Assembly (NCBI RefSeq): GCF_013408665.1
Contig: NZ_JACCCL010000001.1
Coordinates: 2,284,707 to 2,348,706, forward strand
DNA from: Sporosarcina sp. JAI121
Lineage (GTDB): Bacteria; Bacillota; Bacilli; Bacillales_A; Planococcaceae
DNA: 64,000 bases
Reading direction: 5' to 3'
Shown: positions 1 through 7,401 of the stretch, in pieces
Numbering within the stretch: the first letter of the stretch is position 1
Layout: every line of letters starts with the position of its first letter
Position numbers and translations under genes: made by a program
The notes under the pieces: generated by a model
What the model saw: the letters and a program-made list of their open reading frames with translations, nothing else
What the model was told of the DNA's origin: nothing
Databases searched by the model: none

Positions 1-271
1 TTTCCGGCCATTCTCTCTGGCCATTTCCGTTTAATTGTCGATTAAAAAGGAATACCAGGATAAGCGACACATAACCGCTTAAATGATATCCCTTCGTTAG
101 TATTCGAATACGGAAATCATTATCTAATAATATTGATTATATCAACTTATCCGCAAATAAGCTATCTAATCCATAAAAATTATTTGTGCAGGAAAATGCC
201 TTGCTAATATGAACTTTCCGAGTTGATTTAGAGGTTTTAGGCTACACTAAGTGTGAACATGTCAGTACATT
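1..271. other. Leading intergenic stretch
   Basis: No gene is visible. A short hairpin (GGCCA, 7-base loop, TGGCC) lies at 6-22 and is followed by a weak T-rich stretch, so it may be the tail of a terminator for a gene left of the window. The rest is AT-rich and presumably holds the promoter of the gene starting at 290, but no convincing -35/-10 pair was found. Confidence 0.3.
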
Positions 272-289
272 TTCAGAGGAGGAACAGGA

Positions 290-853
290 GTGTCGAAACA
301 TTATTTTATTGGGATTACTATGCCTTCGACGTTAGAAAAACATGTCGAAGGTTTCAAGGATAAATATGAGCTTCAAACAGCTTATAAAGTGATTCCTCAT
401 ATAGAGGATTTGCATGTGACCTTGCTGTATATTGGAGCCCTACCAGAGCAACATTTACCTTTTCTCACGGATAGTCTTTCGAAAATTGCAGCTACCCATA
501 CGTCATTTTCATTGTATATCGATGGATTATCCTATTTCGGTTCATCGTCCGGCCCGCGTGTCGTCTATTTGTCAGTTGGCGATTCCGTGGAATTATCACC
601 TTTACAAAGTGAAATTGAGGTCACTGTCGCCAAACAACTTGATATGCCACTCTCGGATCGATTCACCCCTCACGTCACAATCGCGAAAAAAAGGAAGACA
701 ACGGATAAACTATCCATTCAAAAAGAGATGTTTGAGCCGATTGAAGTTCCAGTCCATTCATTTTCCCTTTTTACGATACATCCCGAAAAGTCTCCGAAAT
801 ATGAGGCAATCGAAACGTTCCAACTTCAATCACAAACTGCAGATTTTAAATAA
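290..853 (+). CDS. thpR: RNA 2',3'-cyclic phosphodiesterase (2'-5' RNA ligase family)
   Basis: This 187-residue protein belongs to the 2H phosphoesterase superfamily, whose ThpR branch opens 2',3'-cyclic phosphates on RNA ends. The two diagnostic HxT motifs are present: HVT at residues 42-44 and HVT at 128-130, in the usual spacing for two-lobed ThpR proteins. Length is normal for the family. Translation starts at a GTG about 7 nt after an AGGAGG site at 273-278. It appears monocistronic. The fold assignment is firm; the physiological substrate cannot be read from sequence. Confidence 0.88.
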   Translation: MSKHYFIGITMPSTLEKHVEGFKDKYELQTAYKVIPHIEDLHVTLLYIGALPEQHLPFLTDSLSKIAATHTSFSLYIDGLSYFGSSSGPRVVYLSVGDSVELSPLQSEIEVTVAKQLDMPLSDRFTPHVTIAKKRKTTDKLSIQKEMFEPIEVPVHSFSLFTIHPEKSPKYEAIETFQLQSQTADFK

Positions 854-877
854 AATAAAATAAAATAAATAACCCCA

Positions 878-916
878 TCGAATCCGCTGCGGTACTAAGG
901 GATATTCGCTGGTTTT
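878..916 (+). repeat. Weak copy of the CGCTTCGG dispersed element
   Basis: Reads CCGCTGCGG, then TACTAAGGGATA, then TTCGCTGG. It keeps the end modules of the dispersed element (reference copies 9925-10020 and 38083-38178) without the inner hairpin. Degenerate, so uncertain. Confidence 0.35.
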
Positions 917-988
917 TCTTAGGGATATTGGAGCTACTGAGAAAGTTCATGTCCACTATTAGAGAAGAGAATAAGCATTACACATGTT

Positions 989-1020
989 ACACGCTTCGGC
1001 GCTTGGGGATGCCTTCGCTG
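989..1020 (+). repeat. Short copy of the CGCTTCGG dispersed element
   Basis: Reads ACACGCTTCGGCGCTTGGGG, then ATGCCTTCGCTG. The left 22 bases match the full copy at 9925; the right end CCTTCGCT matches the right end of the full copies. The middle hairpin is missing, as if deleted between the arms. Confidence 0.7.
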
Positions 1021-1330
1021 TTTTTTTCGGGTATATTGTTGTACCCGATTCATCGAAACAAGATTAAAAGTTAACATGTGAAATATACCTTGGTATTACT
1101 AAAGATTTACTTTTAGAGATCCAGTACGTCAGTTTTTCAGTGCACGTACTAGCATCTGCATATAAGCTGAAGCATGTATTATTGCAATACTATGTCAAGT
1201 CTATAAGGGTGAACTTTTTTAGTGCAATTAATACCCTAAGAAGAACCATCGAAGGTGCCTTAATGTGAAGTAATATCCATTCACAACACCTTATGTCTTT
1301 GAAGTATCAAGTGATTAGGGGATTGAGATT
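1021..1330. other. Intergenic stretch without a recognised gene
   Basis: Contains a small hairpin CGGGTA/TACCCG at about 1028-1047 and a second imperfect inverted repeat around AGTACG/CGTACT near 1122-1151. No coding frame with a ribosome site was found on either strand before 1331. Confidence 0.3.
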
Positions 1331-1495
1331 TTGGAGTACGTGAACACAAGTACCTCTGCCGAATCAAAAAAGCTAATCGAACTATATAAAGTAATGGATG
1401 GCTATATTGAAAAAGGCGATTTCTATGAACATTATAGTTGTTGGGTTGATGAAGAAAAGAAAAAACGAGAGGGAGAAGTAACTTTGCAACTTTAA
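1331..1495 (+). CDS. Small hypothetical protein, 54 residues
   Basis: A frame of 55 codons opens with TTG, preceded by AGGGGAT at 1317-1323 at a workable spacing, and ends in TAA. The predicted peptide is charged (AESKKLIELYKVMDG and a WVDEEKKKREGE stretch) and lacks membrane segments. Codon choice looks protein-like, but I do not recognise the family, and it could be a fragment of a longer gene because an in-frame stop lies just upstream at 1316. The antisense frames over the same bases are less convincing. Function unknown. Confidence 0.4.
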   Translation: MEYVNTSTSAESKKLIELYKVMDGYIEKGDFYEHYSCWVDEEKKKREGEVTLQL

Positions 1496-1639
1496 TATTG
1501 GCAAAATTGAAACACCTAAAAGAACATTGATTCGGTTTGTGAAAAGTTGAATAATGGTTTTGTATAGATGTACGGGCACATGTTAGATAAATCTCTTTGC
1601 TAAAAAGACTTATTTTTATTGTGCCGTGACCCCCCTCAC

Positions 1640-1685
1640 TTGACAAGGCAAAGAATCCTCTGTAAAATCACCTTGAATTCGAGAT
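1640..1685 (+). promoter_or_regulatory. SigA promoter with MhqR-like operator
   Basis: A near-perfect promoter TTGACA (1640-1645), 17-base spacer, TAAAAT (1663-1668) lies upstream of the dioxygenase gene. Directly after the -10, bases 1670-1685 read ACCTTGAATTCGAGAT, matching 14 of 16 positions of the palindrome ATCTCGAATTCGAGAT that I recall as the core of the Bacillus subtilis MhqR box. The site covers the expected start point, the place for a repressor. The promoter is seen directly; the MhqR assignment rests on a remembered consensus. Confidence 0.75.
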
Positions 1686-1726
1686 GTTTTTTATTACTAC
1701 TAATTTTCACGAGAGGATTGATAAAT

Positions 1727-2695
1727 ATGAACGTAAAAGGTATTCACCATCTGACCGCAATGACTGGAAGTGCAGCGCATAACTTTAAGTTTTATACGGA
1801 GGTACTTGGCATGAGGCTTGTCAAGAAAACCGTGAACCAAGACGATACGACCGCTTATCATTTGTTTTACGGAGATGAAAAAGGAAATCCGGGAACTGAA
1901 TTGACATTCTTCGATTTCCCAAATGCAGGCCCGAAAAGAGCAGGTGTCAGCAGCATCTCCAATTCATCGCTCCGTGTAGCAAGCGATGCTGCATTACAGT
2001 ACTGGATTGAACGTTTTACTGAATTCAACGTCCAACATGCTCCCATTACAGAGTTTGCCGGTCGCAACGTTATTTTCTTCGAAGATGCGGAAGGCCAGCA
2101 ATTGACACTAGTATCCGACGAAACAAATCCAGTCGCTGCAACGGGAACGCCGTGGGATAAAAGCCCGGTTCCTGTGGAGTACGGGATTACGGGACTCGGT
2201 CCAGTTAGACTTACCGTCCGCACACCGGAGCCTACAATCGCGGCGCTTCAAATTCTTGGGTTTACAGAAAAGAATCATGTTCCCGCTCTAGTCGCGGGTC
2301 AAAGCGATATCATCGTAATGGAAGTTGGAGAAGGCGGTTCGGGTGCTGAAGTGTACGTTGAACCACGCACCGATTTACCTGCTGAAGTTCAAGGAGTAGG
2401 CGGCGTTCACCACGTAGCTTTCCGGGTTGATGATGAAGAGGAACTGCATGCATGGATTGATAAAATTAACAGCACCCGCCTGCCGAACTCCGGTTTCGTA
2501 GAACGATTCTATTTCCGTTCTTTATACTTCCGCGAGCCAAATGGTATCCTGTTCGAACTTGCAACAGATGGTCCAGGATTCGCGACAGACGAACCGCTTG
2601 AAACATTGGGTGAATCTCTCGCACTACCTCCATTTTTAGAAGGTAAACGTGCATCAATTGAGGCGAACATCAAACCGTTGAATACGAAAAGATAA
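1727..2695 (+). CDS. Ring-cleaving dioxygenase, MhqA/MhqO type (VOC superfamily)
   Basis: A 322-residue extradiol dioxygenase-like protein with two tandem vicinal-oxygen-chelate halves. Likely metal ligands are the His pair at 7-8, the His pair at 228-229 in a GGVHHVAF motif, and Glu277 in a FELAT motif. In Bacillus, relatives (MhqA, MhqE, MhqO) confer resistance to quinones such as methylhydroquinone and are repressed by MhqR. The ATG at 1727 follows GAGAGG at 1711 and is preferred over an in-frame ATG 36 codons earlier, which lies upstream of the promoter. The MhqR-like operator supports a quinone or electrophile role. No mhqR gene is in the window. Confidence 0.85.
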   Translation: MNVKGIHHLTAMTGSAAHNFKFYTEVLGMRLVKKTVNQDDTTAYHLFYGDEKGNPGTELTFFDFPNAGPKRAGVSSISNSSLRVASDAALQYWIERFTEFNVQHAPITEFAGRNVIFFEDAEGQQLTLVSDETNPVAATGTPWDKSPVPVEYGITGLGPVRLTVRTPEPTIAALQILGFTEKNHVPALVAGQSDIIVMEVGEGGSGAEVYVEPRTDLPAEVQGVGGVHHVAFRVDDEEELHAWIDKINSTRLPNSGFVERFYFRSLYFREPNGILFELATDGPGFATDEPLETLGESLALPPFLEGKRASIEANIKPLNTKR

Positions 2696-2750
2696 AAACG
2701 TGCCAGGCACCAACGCAACTTAAAATCGCGTCGATGCCTGGCACATTTTA
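2695..2750 (+). terminator. Terminator of the dioxygenase gene
   Basis: Inverted repeat GTGCCAGGCA (2700-2709) and TGCCTGGCAC (2735-2744) followed by a T-rich run. The loop is long (25 bases) and holds an inner GC-rich patch. Confidence 0.7.
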
Positions 2751-2922
2751 TTTAGAATGTACTATTAGTGACATTAAATATGCTAGATATAGTTAAGACC
2801 TTATTCATCTCAATACCTGTCGTTTGAAATCAATTTCCCTATTTCATCACATAATTATCGGCTAATAGTCAATAATAATTAGGATTATTGAAATCCAACG
2901 ATAAGTAAGGATGTGAAGAGAT

Positions 2923-3624
2923 ATGGATTTTTTTTATGGTCAGGAAACACTTACGTCAATTCAGTGGATTTTACGGGCAATAATGTCGTTTCTCTTCTTA
3001 CTGATCGCGACTAAAATGATGGGAGCACGATCTATTTCACAGTTGCGACTAATCGATTTCACCATTGCTTTAATACTCGGAAACATTATTGCTCACCCAT
3101 TATCGGATGAAAAATTGGGAATGAAAGGATCCTTGATAACTACGACCGTGTTAATTATCTTATATATTATTTTCGTTTTCTTGAGTTTAAAATGGAACAC
3201 ATTCAGAAAGTGGTTTGAACCTTCGCCTTATCCTCTGATTAAAAACGGTGAAATAGTTTATGCGAACTTAGCAAAGGCAAGAATCACAATCGACCATTTA
3301 TTGTCGGAACTACGAAAGGGAAAAATTGAAGATGTCGAAATGGTTGCTCTTGCACAATGGGAACCCGATGGTACCATTTCATTTTTCCTGTCGCCCCAAC
3401 TCCAAGCACTGACTCCAGAAGACATGCAATTGATCAAAAAACCATTTTCTTTTCAAAGCATCATCATAAAAGAGGGGAATATCGATTTTCAGGAGTTACA
3501 TCATACTGGTAAAGATACATTGTGGCTGGAAAACAAAATTTCTATCCTTAATGTAAAAATAAGTGACATTTTACTCGCTACTCTTGATAATAGCGATAAC
3601 ATGAAAATTTATTTGTATGACTAA
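2923..3624 (+). CDS. YetF/DUF421-family membrane protein
   Basis: A 233-residue protein with three N-terminal membrane segments (about residues 13-33, 45-60 and 70-92) followed by the soluble YetF C-terminal domain. The family pattern ILGNIIAHPLSDE after the second segment and PLIKNGEI at the start of the soluble part are visible. Family members occur in many copies in spore formers (YetF, YrbG, YdfS and others); some affect spore properties, but the biochemical role is unknown. Start at ATG 2923 after AAGGATG. The 227-base gap before it shows no other gene. Confidence 0.85.
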   Translation: MDFFYGQETLTSIQWILRAIMSFLFLLIATKMMGARSISQLRLIDFTIALILGNIIAHPLSDEKLGMKGSLITTTVLIILYIIFVFLSLKWNTFRKWFEPSPYPLIKNGEIVYANLAKARITIDHLLSELRKGKIEDVEMVALAQWEPDGTISFFLSPQLQALTPEDMQLIKKPFSFQSIIIKEGNIDFQELHHTGKDTLWLENKISILNVKISDILLATLDNSDNMKIYLYD

Positions 3625-3728
3625 TGCAACATTAGTAAATAGTTCGTGGTAATAGCAAAACCGCAACTATTAACTTGAGTAATTCTGTAAGGTAAAGATT
3701 CAAATCAATGGTGTATGGCACCAATAGT

Positions 3729-4178
3729 TCAGTTTTCCGATTCGGCTACCTTTTTTACTCGTTCTACAAATTCAACAACAACTTTATCGTTGGCAAACAG
3801 TAAAAACAACTTCACAAACCATTTTAAAGGACGATTCGTCGTGGTATATGTAAAAGAGGTTTTATGCTCATTGAGCTTAACAAGTTCATAATACGCAGTA
3901 ATATCAAACATATTAGCGAGTGTGAAACCGACTTTCATCTTTTTTTCATTCGGTAAATTCTGATATAGCAACGTTTCTACTTGGTACTCCATCACACGCT
4001 TGCCTTCTTTATATTTTTGTATATACACACTTCCAACCATTTCGTCTGTTATTGTTATTGGTTTGTTTTCAACCACTTGCGGCATAATTTTCCTCATATT
4101 TTCTGAAGATCCATCAAAAAGTTTCCAGACTTGTTCAATTGGTGCATCAATCTCAATTTTTTTCGTCCATTGTTTCAT
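3729..4178 (-). CDS. SRPBCC-domain protein (polyketide cyclase / START-like fold)
   Basis: About 149 residues. The N-terminal pattern KIEIDAPIEQVWKLFDG is typical of the SRPBCC (START-like) superfamily, in which a helix-grip fold holds a hydrophobic ligand. Length is normal for single-domain members. The ATG at 4178 follows AGAGGTGG with an 8-base gap and is preferred over a GTG four codons earlier that overlaps the ribosome site. The ligand is unknown. A small TGGTGT/CACCA hairpin follows the gene at 3708-3722. Confidence 0.75.
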   Translation of the reverse strand: MKQWTKKIEIDAPIEQVWKLFDGSSENMRKIMPQVVENKPITITDEMVGSVYIQKYKEGKRVMEYQVETLLYQNLPNEKKMKVGFTLANMFDITAYYELVKLNEHKTSFTYTTTNRPLKWFVKLFLLFANDKVVVEFVERVKKVAESEN

Positions 4179-4266
4179 ATTAATAACCACCTCTAAAATG
4201 TTTTATTCACCTGCTAGTAAGTACTTAACTTTACCACACCAGGAGATTTAATAATTATATACTTCA

Positions 4267-4316
4267 TAAAAAAGGGAAACAGTATTAGCGGACTTACACC
4301 GCTCATCTGCTTCCCT
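4267..4316 (-). terminator. Terminator of the amino-acid ABC operon
   Basis: Read on the minus strand, GGGAAGCAG...GAGCGG pairs with CCGCTAATACTGTTTCCC and is followed by TTTTTT. It sits directly after the ATP-binding protein gene. Confidence 0.8.
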
Positions 4317-4344
4317 TAGTTTCTGTCGGTAAGATTAGCCTAAA

Positions 4345-5067
4345 CTATAGTACTTTACTTAAAAATGCTTTTGTCCGTTCATTTTTCGGTTCATTAAACA
4401 CCTGAGCAGGTGTTCCTTCTTCGACAATAATACCTTGGTCCATGAATAATACCCGATCTCCCATCTCTCTTGCAAAACCCATTTCATGTGTGACGACGAC
4501 CATTGTCATTCCTTCAACGGCAAGCTGTTTCATGACATCCAGCACTTCCTTCACCATTTCGGGATCGAGGGCTGATGTGGGTTCGTCGAACAGCATGACT
4601 TTTGGCTGCATTGCAAGTGCTCTTGCAATCGCAACCCGTTGCATTTGTCCGCCGGAAAGTTGTTCAGGATATGAATTTGCCTTATCGCCAAGACCAACTT
4701 TTTTAAGCAACTGATGAGCCAGTTTTTCCGCTTCTCCAGGATTCATTTTCCTAATTTTCCTCGGTGAAATAGTTATATTATCTAATACCTTCATATGCGG
4801 GAATAGGTTAAACTGTTGAAACACCATTCCCACATCTTTCCGGATTTCATTGATATCCGTTTTTGGGTCATTTACTTTTACGCCGTCAATAAAGACATCG
4901 CCAGCTGTGATATCTTCCAATAAGTTAATACAGCGTAAAAATGTGCTTTTCCCAGAACCGCTTGGACCGATAACACAAATGACTTCCTTTTCCTTCACTT
5001 CATAATCGATTCCCTTTAAAACGTCTAATTCTCCAAATGATTTATAAAGGCCTTGTACTTTAATCAC
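4345..5067 (-). CDS. Polar amino acid ABC transporter, ATP-binding protein
   Basis: A 240-residue ABC ATPase of the GlnQ/TcyC type that powers uptake of a polar amino acid. Walker A is GPSGSGKST (about 33-41), the signature is LSGGQMQR (about 140), and Walker B is VMLFDEP followed by TSALDPE. The H-loop is VVTHEMGF. It is the last gene of a three-gene operon (binding protein, permease, ATPase) with a 16-base gap to the permease. The substrate cannot be decided from the ATPase; glutamine, arginine and cystine systems share this architecture. Confidence 0.92.
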   Translation of the reverse strand: MIKVQGLYKSFGELDVLKGIDYEVKEKEVICVIGPSGSGKSTFLRCINLLEDITAGDVFIDGVKVNDPKTDINEIRKDVGMVFQQFNLFPHMKVLDNITISPRKIRKMNPGEAEKLAHQLLKKVGLGDKANSYPEQLSGGQMQRVAIARALAMQPKVMLFDEPTSALDPEMVKEVLDVMKQLAVEGMTMVVVTHEMGFAREMGDRVLFMDQGIIVEEGTPAQVFNEPKNERTKAFLSKVL

Positions 5068-5083
5068 CTGATCACCTTCCTAC

Positions 5084-5809
5084 TTAACGCCGACTTGAAA
5101 ACATTTTCTTTCTTTGGGTGGGAACATAACTATTACTGAACCGATTTTCCACATACGAAATAATTTTCCCGAAGACAAAAGTTAGGCATAAGTAAAGAAT
5201 TGCAACCGTAAGATAGGGCTCCCAAAACCTGAAACTAGCACCTGCAACTACTTTCCCTGCATACAATAAATCATTTGCAGCGATGACCGTCACCAATGAC
5301 GAATCTTTTAGAAGCGCAATCAGTTCATTCCCAAGCGGTGGAACCATCCTTCTAAAAGCCTGCGGCAGAATAATATTTTTCATCGCTACATTTTGTGTCA
5401 TTCCAAGTGACCTTGCCGCTTCCATCTGTCCTTTTTCAATCGACTGAATGCCGGCTCGGATAATTTCCGCATTGTATGCAGCACTATTTAAAACGAGCGC
5501 CAATGCACCGGATACAAAATATCCTAAAGAATGACCGAAGATTCCTGGAATAAGCGCTAAGTGAATTAATAATATTTGAACTAATAATGGCGTCCCGCGA
5601 AAGAAGTCGACATAATATTTTGAAGGATAATAAATCCACTTTTTCTTGGACAATTTCCCCATACCAACGAATAATCCTAATACAAATCCTCCCAAATAGC
5701 CGACAGCGGTGAGTGCTAAAGTAATTCCTATCCCGCGAATGAACAATTCACGATAGTTCCAAATCATATCCAATCGAAAATCCAGGAAATCCAATTCAAT
5801 CACTCCCAT
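5084..5809 (-). CDS. Polar amino acid ABC transporter, permease protein
   Basis: A 241-residue inner-membrane permease of the HisM/GlnP family with several hydrophobic segments. The EAA loop that contacts the ATPase is seen as EAARSLGMTQNVAMKNIILP, and the family patterns FRGTPLLVQ and AYNAEIIRAGIQSI precede it. It lies between the solute-binding protein (36-base gap) and the ATPase (16-base gap), so the three genes form one transcript. It probably acts as a homodimer because only one permease gene is present. Confidence 0.92.
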   Translation of the reverse strand: MGVIELDFLDFRLDMIWNYRELFIRGIGITLALTAVGYLGGFVLGLFVGMGKLSKKKWIYYPSKYYVDFFRGTPLLVQILLIHLALIPGIFGHSLGYFVSGALALVLNSAAYNAEIIRAGIQSIEKGQMEAARSLGMTQNVAMKNIILPQAFRRMVPPLGNELIALLKDSSLVTVIAANDLLYAGKVVAGASFRFWEPYLTVAILYLCLTFVFGKIISYVENRFSNSYVPTQRKKMFSSRR

Positions 5810-5845
5810 TTAAGGACTGGTATATGCGTTTTTTATATAAAACGA

Positions 5846-6658
5846 TTACTCAACATCAAATCCCGTGATTTCCTTCAATTTCCCGTTTTCTTTAATTATC
5901 TTAATGCCTTCATTCAACATATCTAGAATTTCCGTATTTCCTTTTTTAACCATCAATCCATAATACTCTTTTTCGAAACTATCATCTTCTATTGTTTTCA
6001 ATTTCACATTAGGATTGTTAGCCTTGTAATCGATAATGACTGCATTATCGCCTACAGATGCATCAGCATTGCCGTTGGTCATTTCACTGATTGCTAGCGG
6101 CATCGATTCTGTTGCAACGATTTTAGAACTTGTATTACCTAGAAGTTCCTTAGTTACGATATGACCCGTTGTATTGATTTGAACGGATACTCGTTTATCT
6201 TTCAATTCTTCAAACTTGGTAACTGTTGAATCTTCCGGTACTAGAATCAGTTGATTTGCAACGAAATATGGATCTGAAAAATCAAATGATTCCTTCCGTT
6301 CATCCGTAATCGTGATGGATGACACGGCAAAGTCCACTTCTCCACCACTTACAGCCGGGAATAGGGGCTCCCAACCATAGTTTTTAAATTCAACTTCGAA
6401 ACCTCCCGCTTCTGCAATCGCTTTCACTATGTCAATATCAATCCCAATGATATTTCCTTTCTCATCCATTAACTCCATTGGTGCATACGTTGCGTCCGTG
6501 CCAACGATTAATAATCTTTTTTCGCTGTCACCTTCACCGCCGCTTTCTCCGTCTTTTGCTGAACCGGATTCCTTCGTGTCAGTTCCGCAAGCAAACAAAA
6601 GCATACTTACACTCAACAACAGTAGTCCTAATGAAAAAATGCGCAAACTTTTTTTCAT
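5846..6658 (-). CDS. Polar amino acid ABC transporter, substrate-binding lipoprotein
   Basis: A 270-residue family-3 extracellular solute-binding protein. The start at 6658 follows AAAGGGGGA with a 7-base gap; the longer in-frame start adds 23 residues upstream of that site. The signal peptide ends in a lipobox LLFACG, so the cysteine is lipidated and the protein is held at the outer face of the membrane. A low-complexity linker rich in Gly, Ser and Glu follows. Family patterns such as GTDATYAPMELMD and DFAVSSITIT are clear. First gene of the operon, behind its own promoter. Confidence 0.92.
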   Translation of the reverse strand: MKKSLRIFSLGLLLLSVSMLLFACGTDTKESGSAKDGESGGEGDSEKRLLIVGTDATYAPMELMDEKGNIIGIDIDIVKAIAEAGGFEVEFKNYGWEPLFPAVSGGEVDFAVSSITITDERKESFDFSDPYFVANQLILVPEDSTVTKFEELKDKRVSVQINTTGHIVTKELLGNTSSKIVATESMPLAISEMTNGNADASVGDNAVIIDYKANNPNVKLKTIEDDSFEKEYYGLMVKKGNTEILDMLNEGIKIIKENGKLKEITGFDVE

Positions 6659-6698
6659 TTTCATTCCCCCTTTATGATTTTTATTTCTAGCAACAGAG

Positions 6699-6768
6699 AG
6701 AGTTTTCGGACTTATCCGAAAACTCAAGTTGGTATTTTTATTATATACGAGTCCCCCTTCCTATACAA
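6699..6768 (-). promoter_or_regulatory. Promoter and leader hairpin of the amino-acid ABC operon
   Basis: On the minus strand TTGTAT (6763-6768), a 17-base spacer and TATAAT (6740-6745) form a good SigA promoter. Shortly after the start point the leader contains a perfect 11-bp inverted repeat GAGTTTTCGGA/TCCGAAAACTC (about 6700-6725) with a 4-base loop and no following T-run. It could be an operator or an RNA-stabilising hairpin; it is not a terminator. Confidence 0.7.
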
Positions 6769-6850
6769 TAGAAAAAATAGCCGCTATTAGAGGGACGATA
6801 TCAATGGATATATCAATGAGGTATGGTGAAAAGTCCATGCTTAACACCAA

Positions 6851-7311
6851 TTACCCCATTTCTTTCTCATAAAATGCAACTGTCATTCTTTCATTAATTT
6901 TAGTAAGTTTACCCGTCATGATATAACCTAATTTTTCATACAGCCGACAATTTTTTCTTCTAAAATCGTTTCCAGTTCCCAAACTAAACCGTCTTCATAC
7001 ATTCTCTCGACTGTTTGCATCATTGCTTTCGCAATCCCTTTCCCTTGGTATTCAGGGAGTATGAATAGTGGGGAAACCCTATATCGTCTATTCTTTTTCC
7101 TTACAATACGTATCGCACCTATCTTGATGGAGTTATAAACGATAAAATAATAATCTGTTTGGATTTGATGGAGACGATCTATCGTTCGCTGAATATTTTC
7201 GCTCGCTGGACTGGTCTCAAAATCTTGATACTTCTCCAAAAGCGACTTAAATGCTTGCATCTGCAGGGAATGGATTAATGCAGCATCCTCAACAAAAGCC
7301 TTCTTAAATGA
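6851..7311 (-). pseudogene. Broken GNAT-family acetyltransferase gene
   Basis: The frame 7260-6928 carries the acetyl-CoA-binding pattern LPEYQGKGIAKAMMQTVE of GNAT proteins but ends early at a stop just after GEEKIVGC-like sequence. Shifting the frame by one base at a run of six A near 6951-6957 restores the expected C-terminus NCRLYEKLGYIMTGK and a stop at 6851, so one base seems lost from the A-run. The N-terminus is also damaged: similarity (KAFVEDAALIHSLQ) extends upstream of the first ATG to 7311, where a stop appears and no start codon is available. A sequencing error could explain the A-run, but not the missing start. Confidence 0.7.
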
Positions 7312-7401
7312 CTAATCGCTCCAAAACAGTGCACCCGCCTCTTTATTATAGTAGGCATTTTCTGACAACCACAGATGAAATACTTAACCTACAAGAACAA
7401 T

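Noticed and set aside
1281..1646. Antisense frames of 65 and 121 codons over the small gene at 1331
   Set aside because: No ribosome sites; the plus-strand frame has a start, an AGGGGAT site and a better residue mix.
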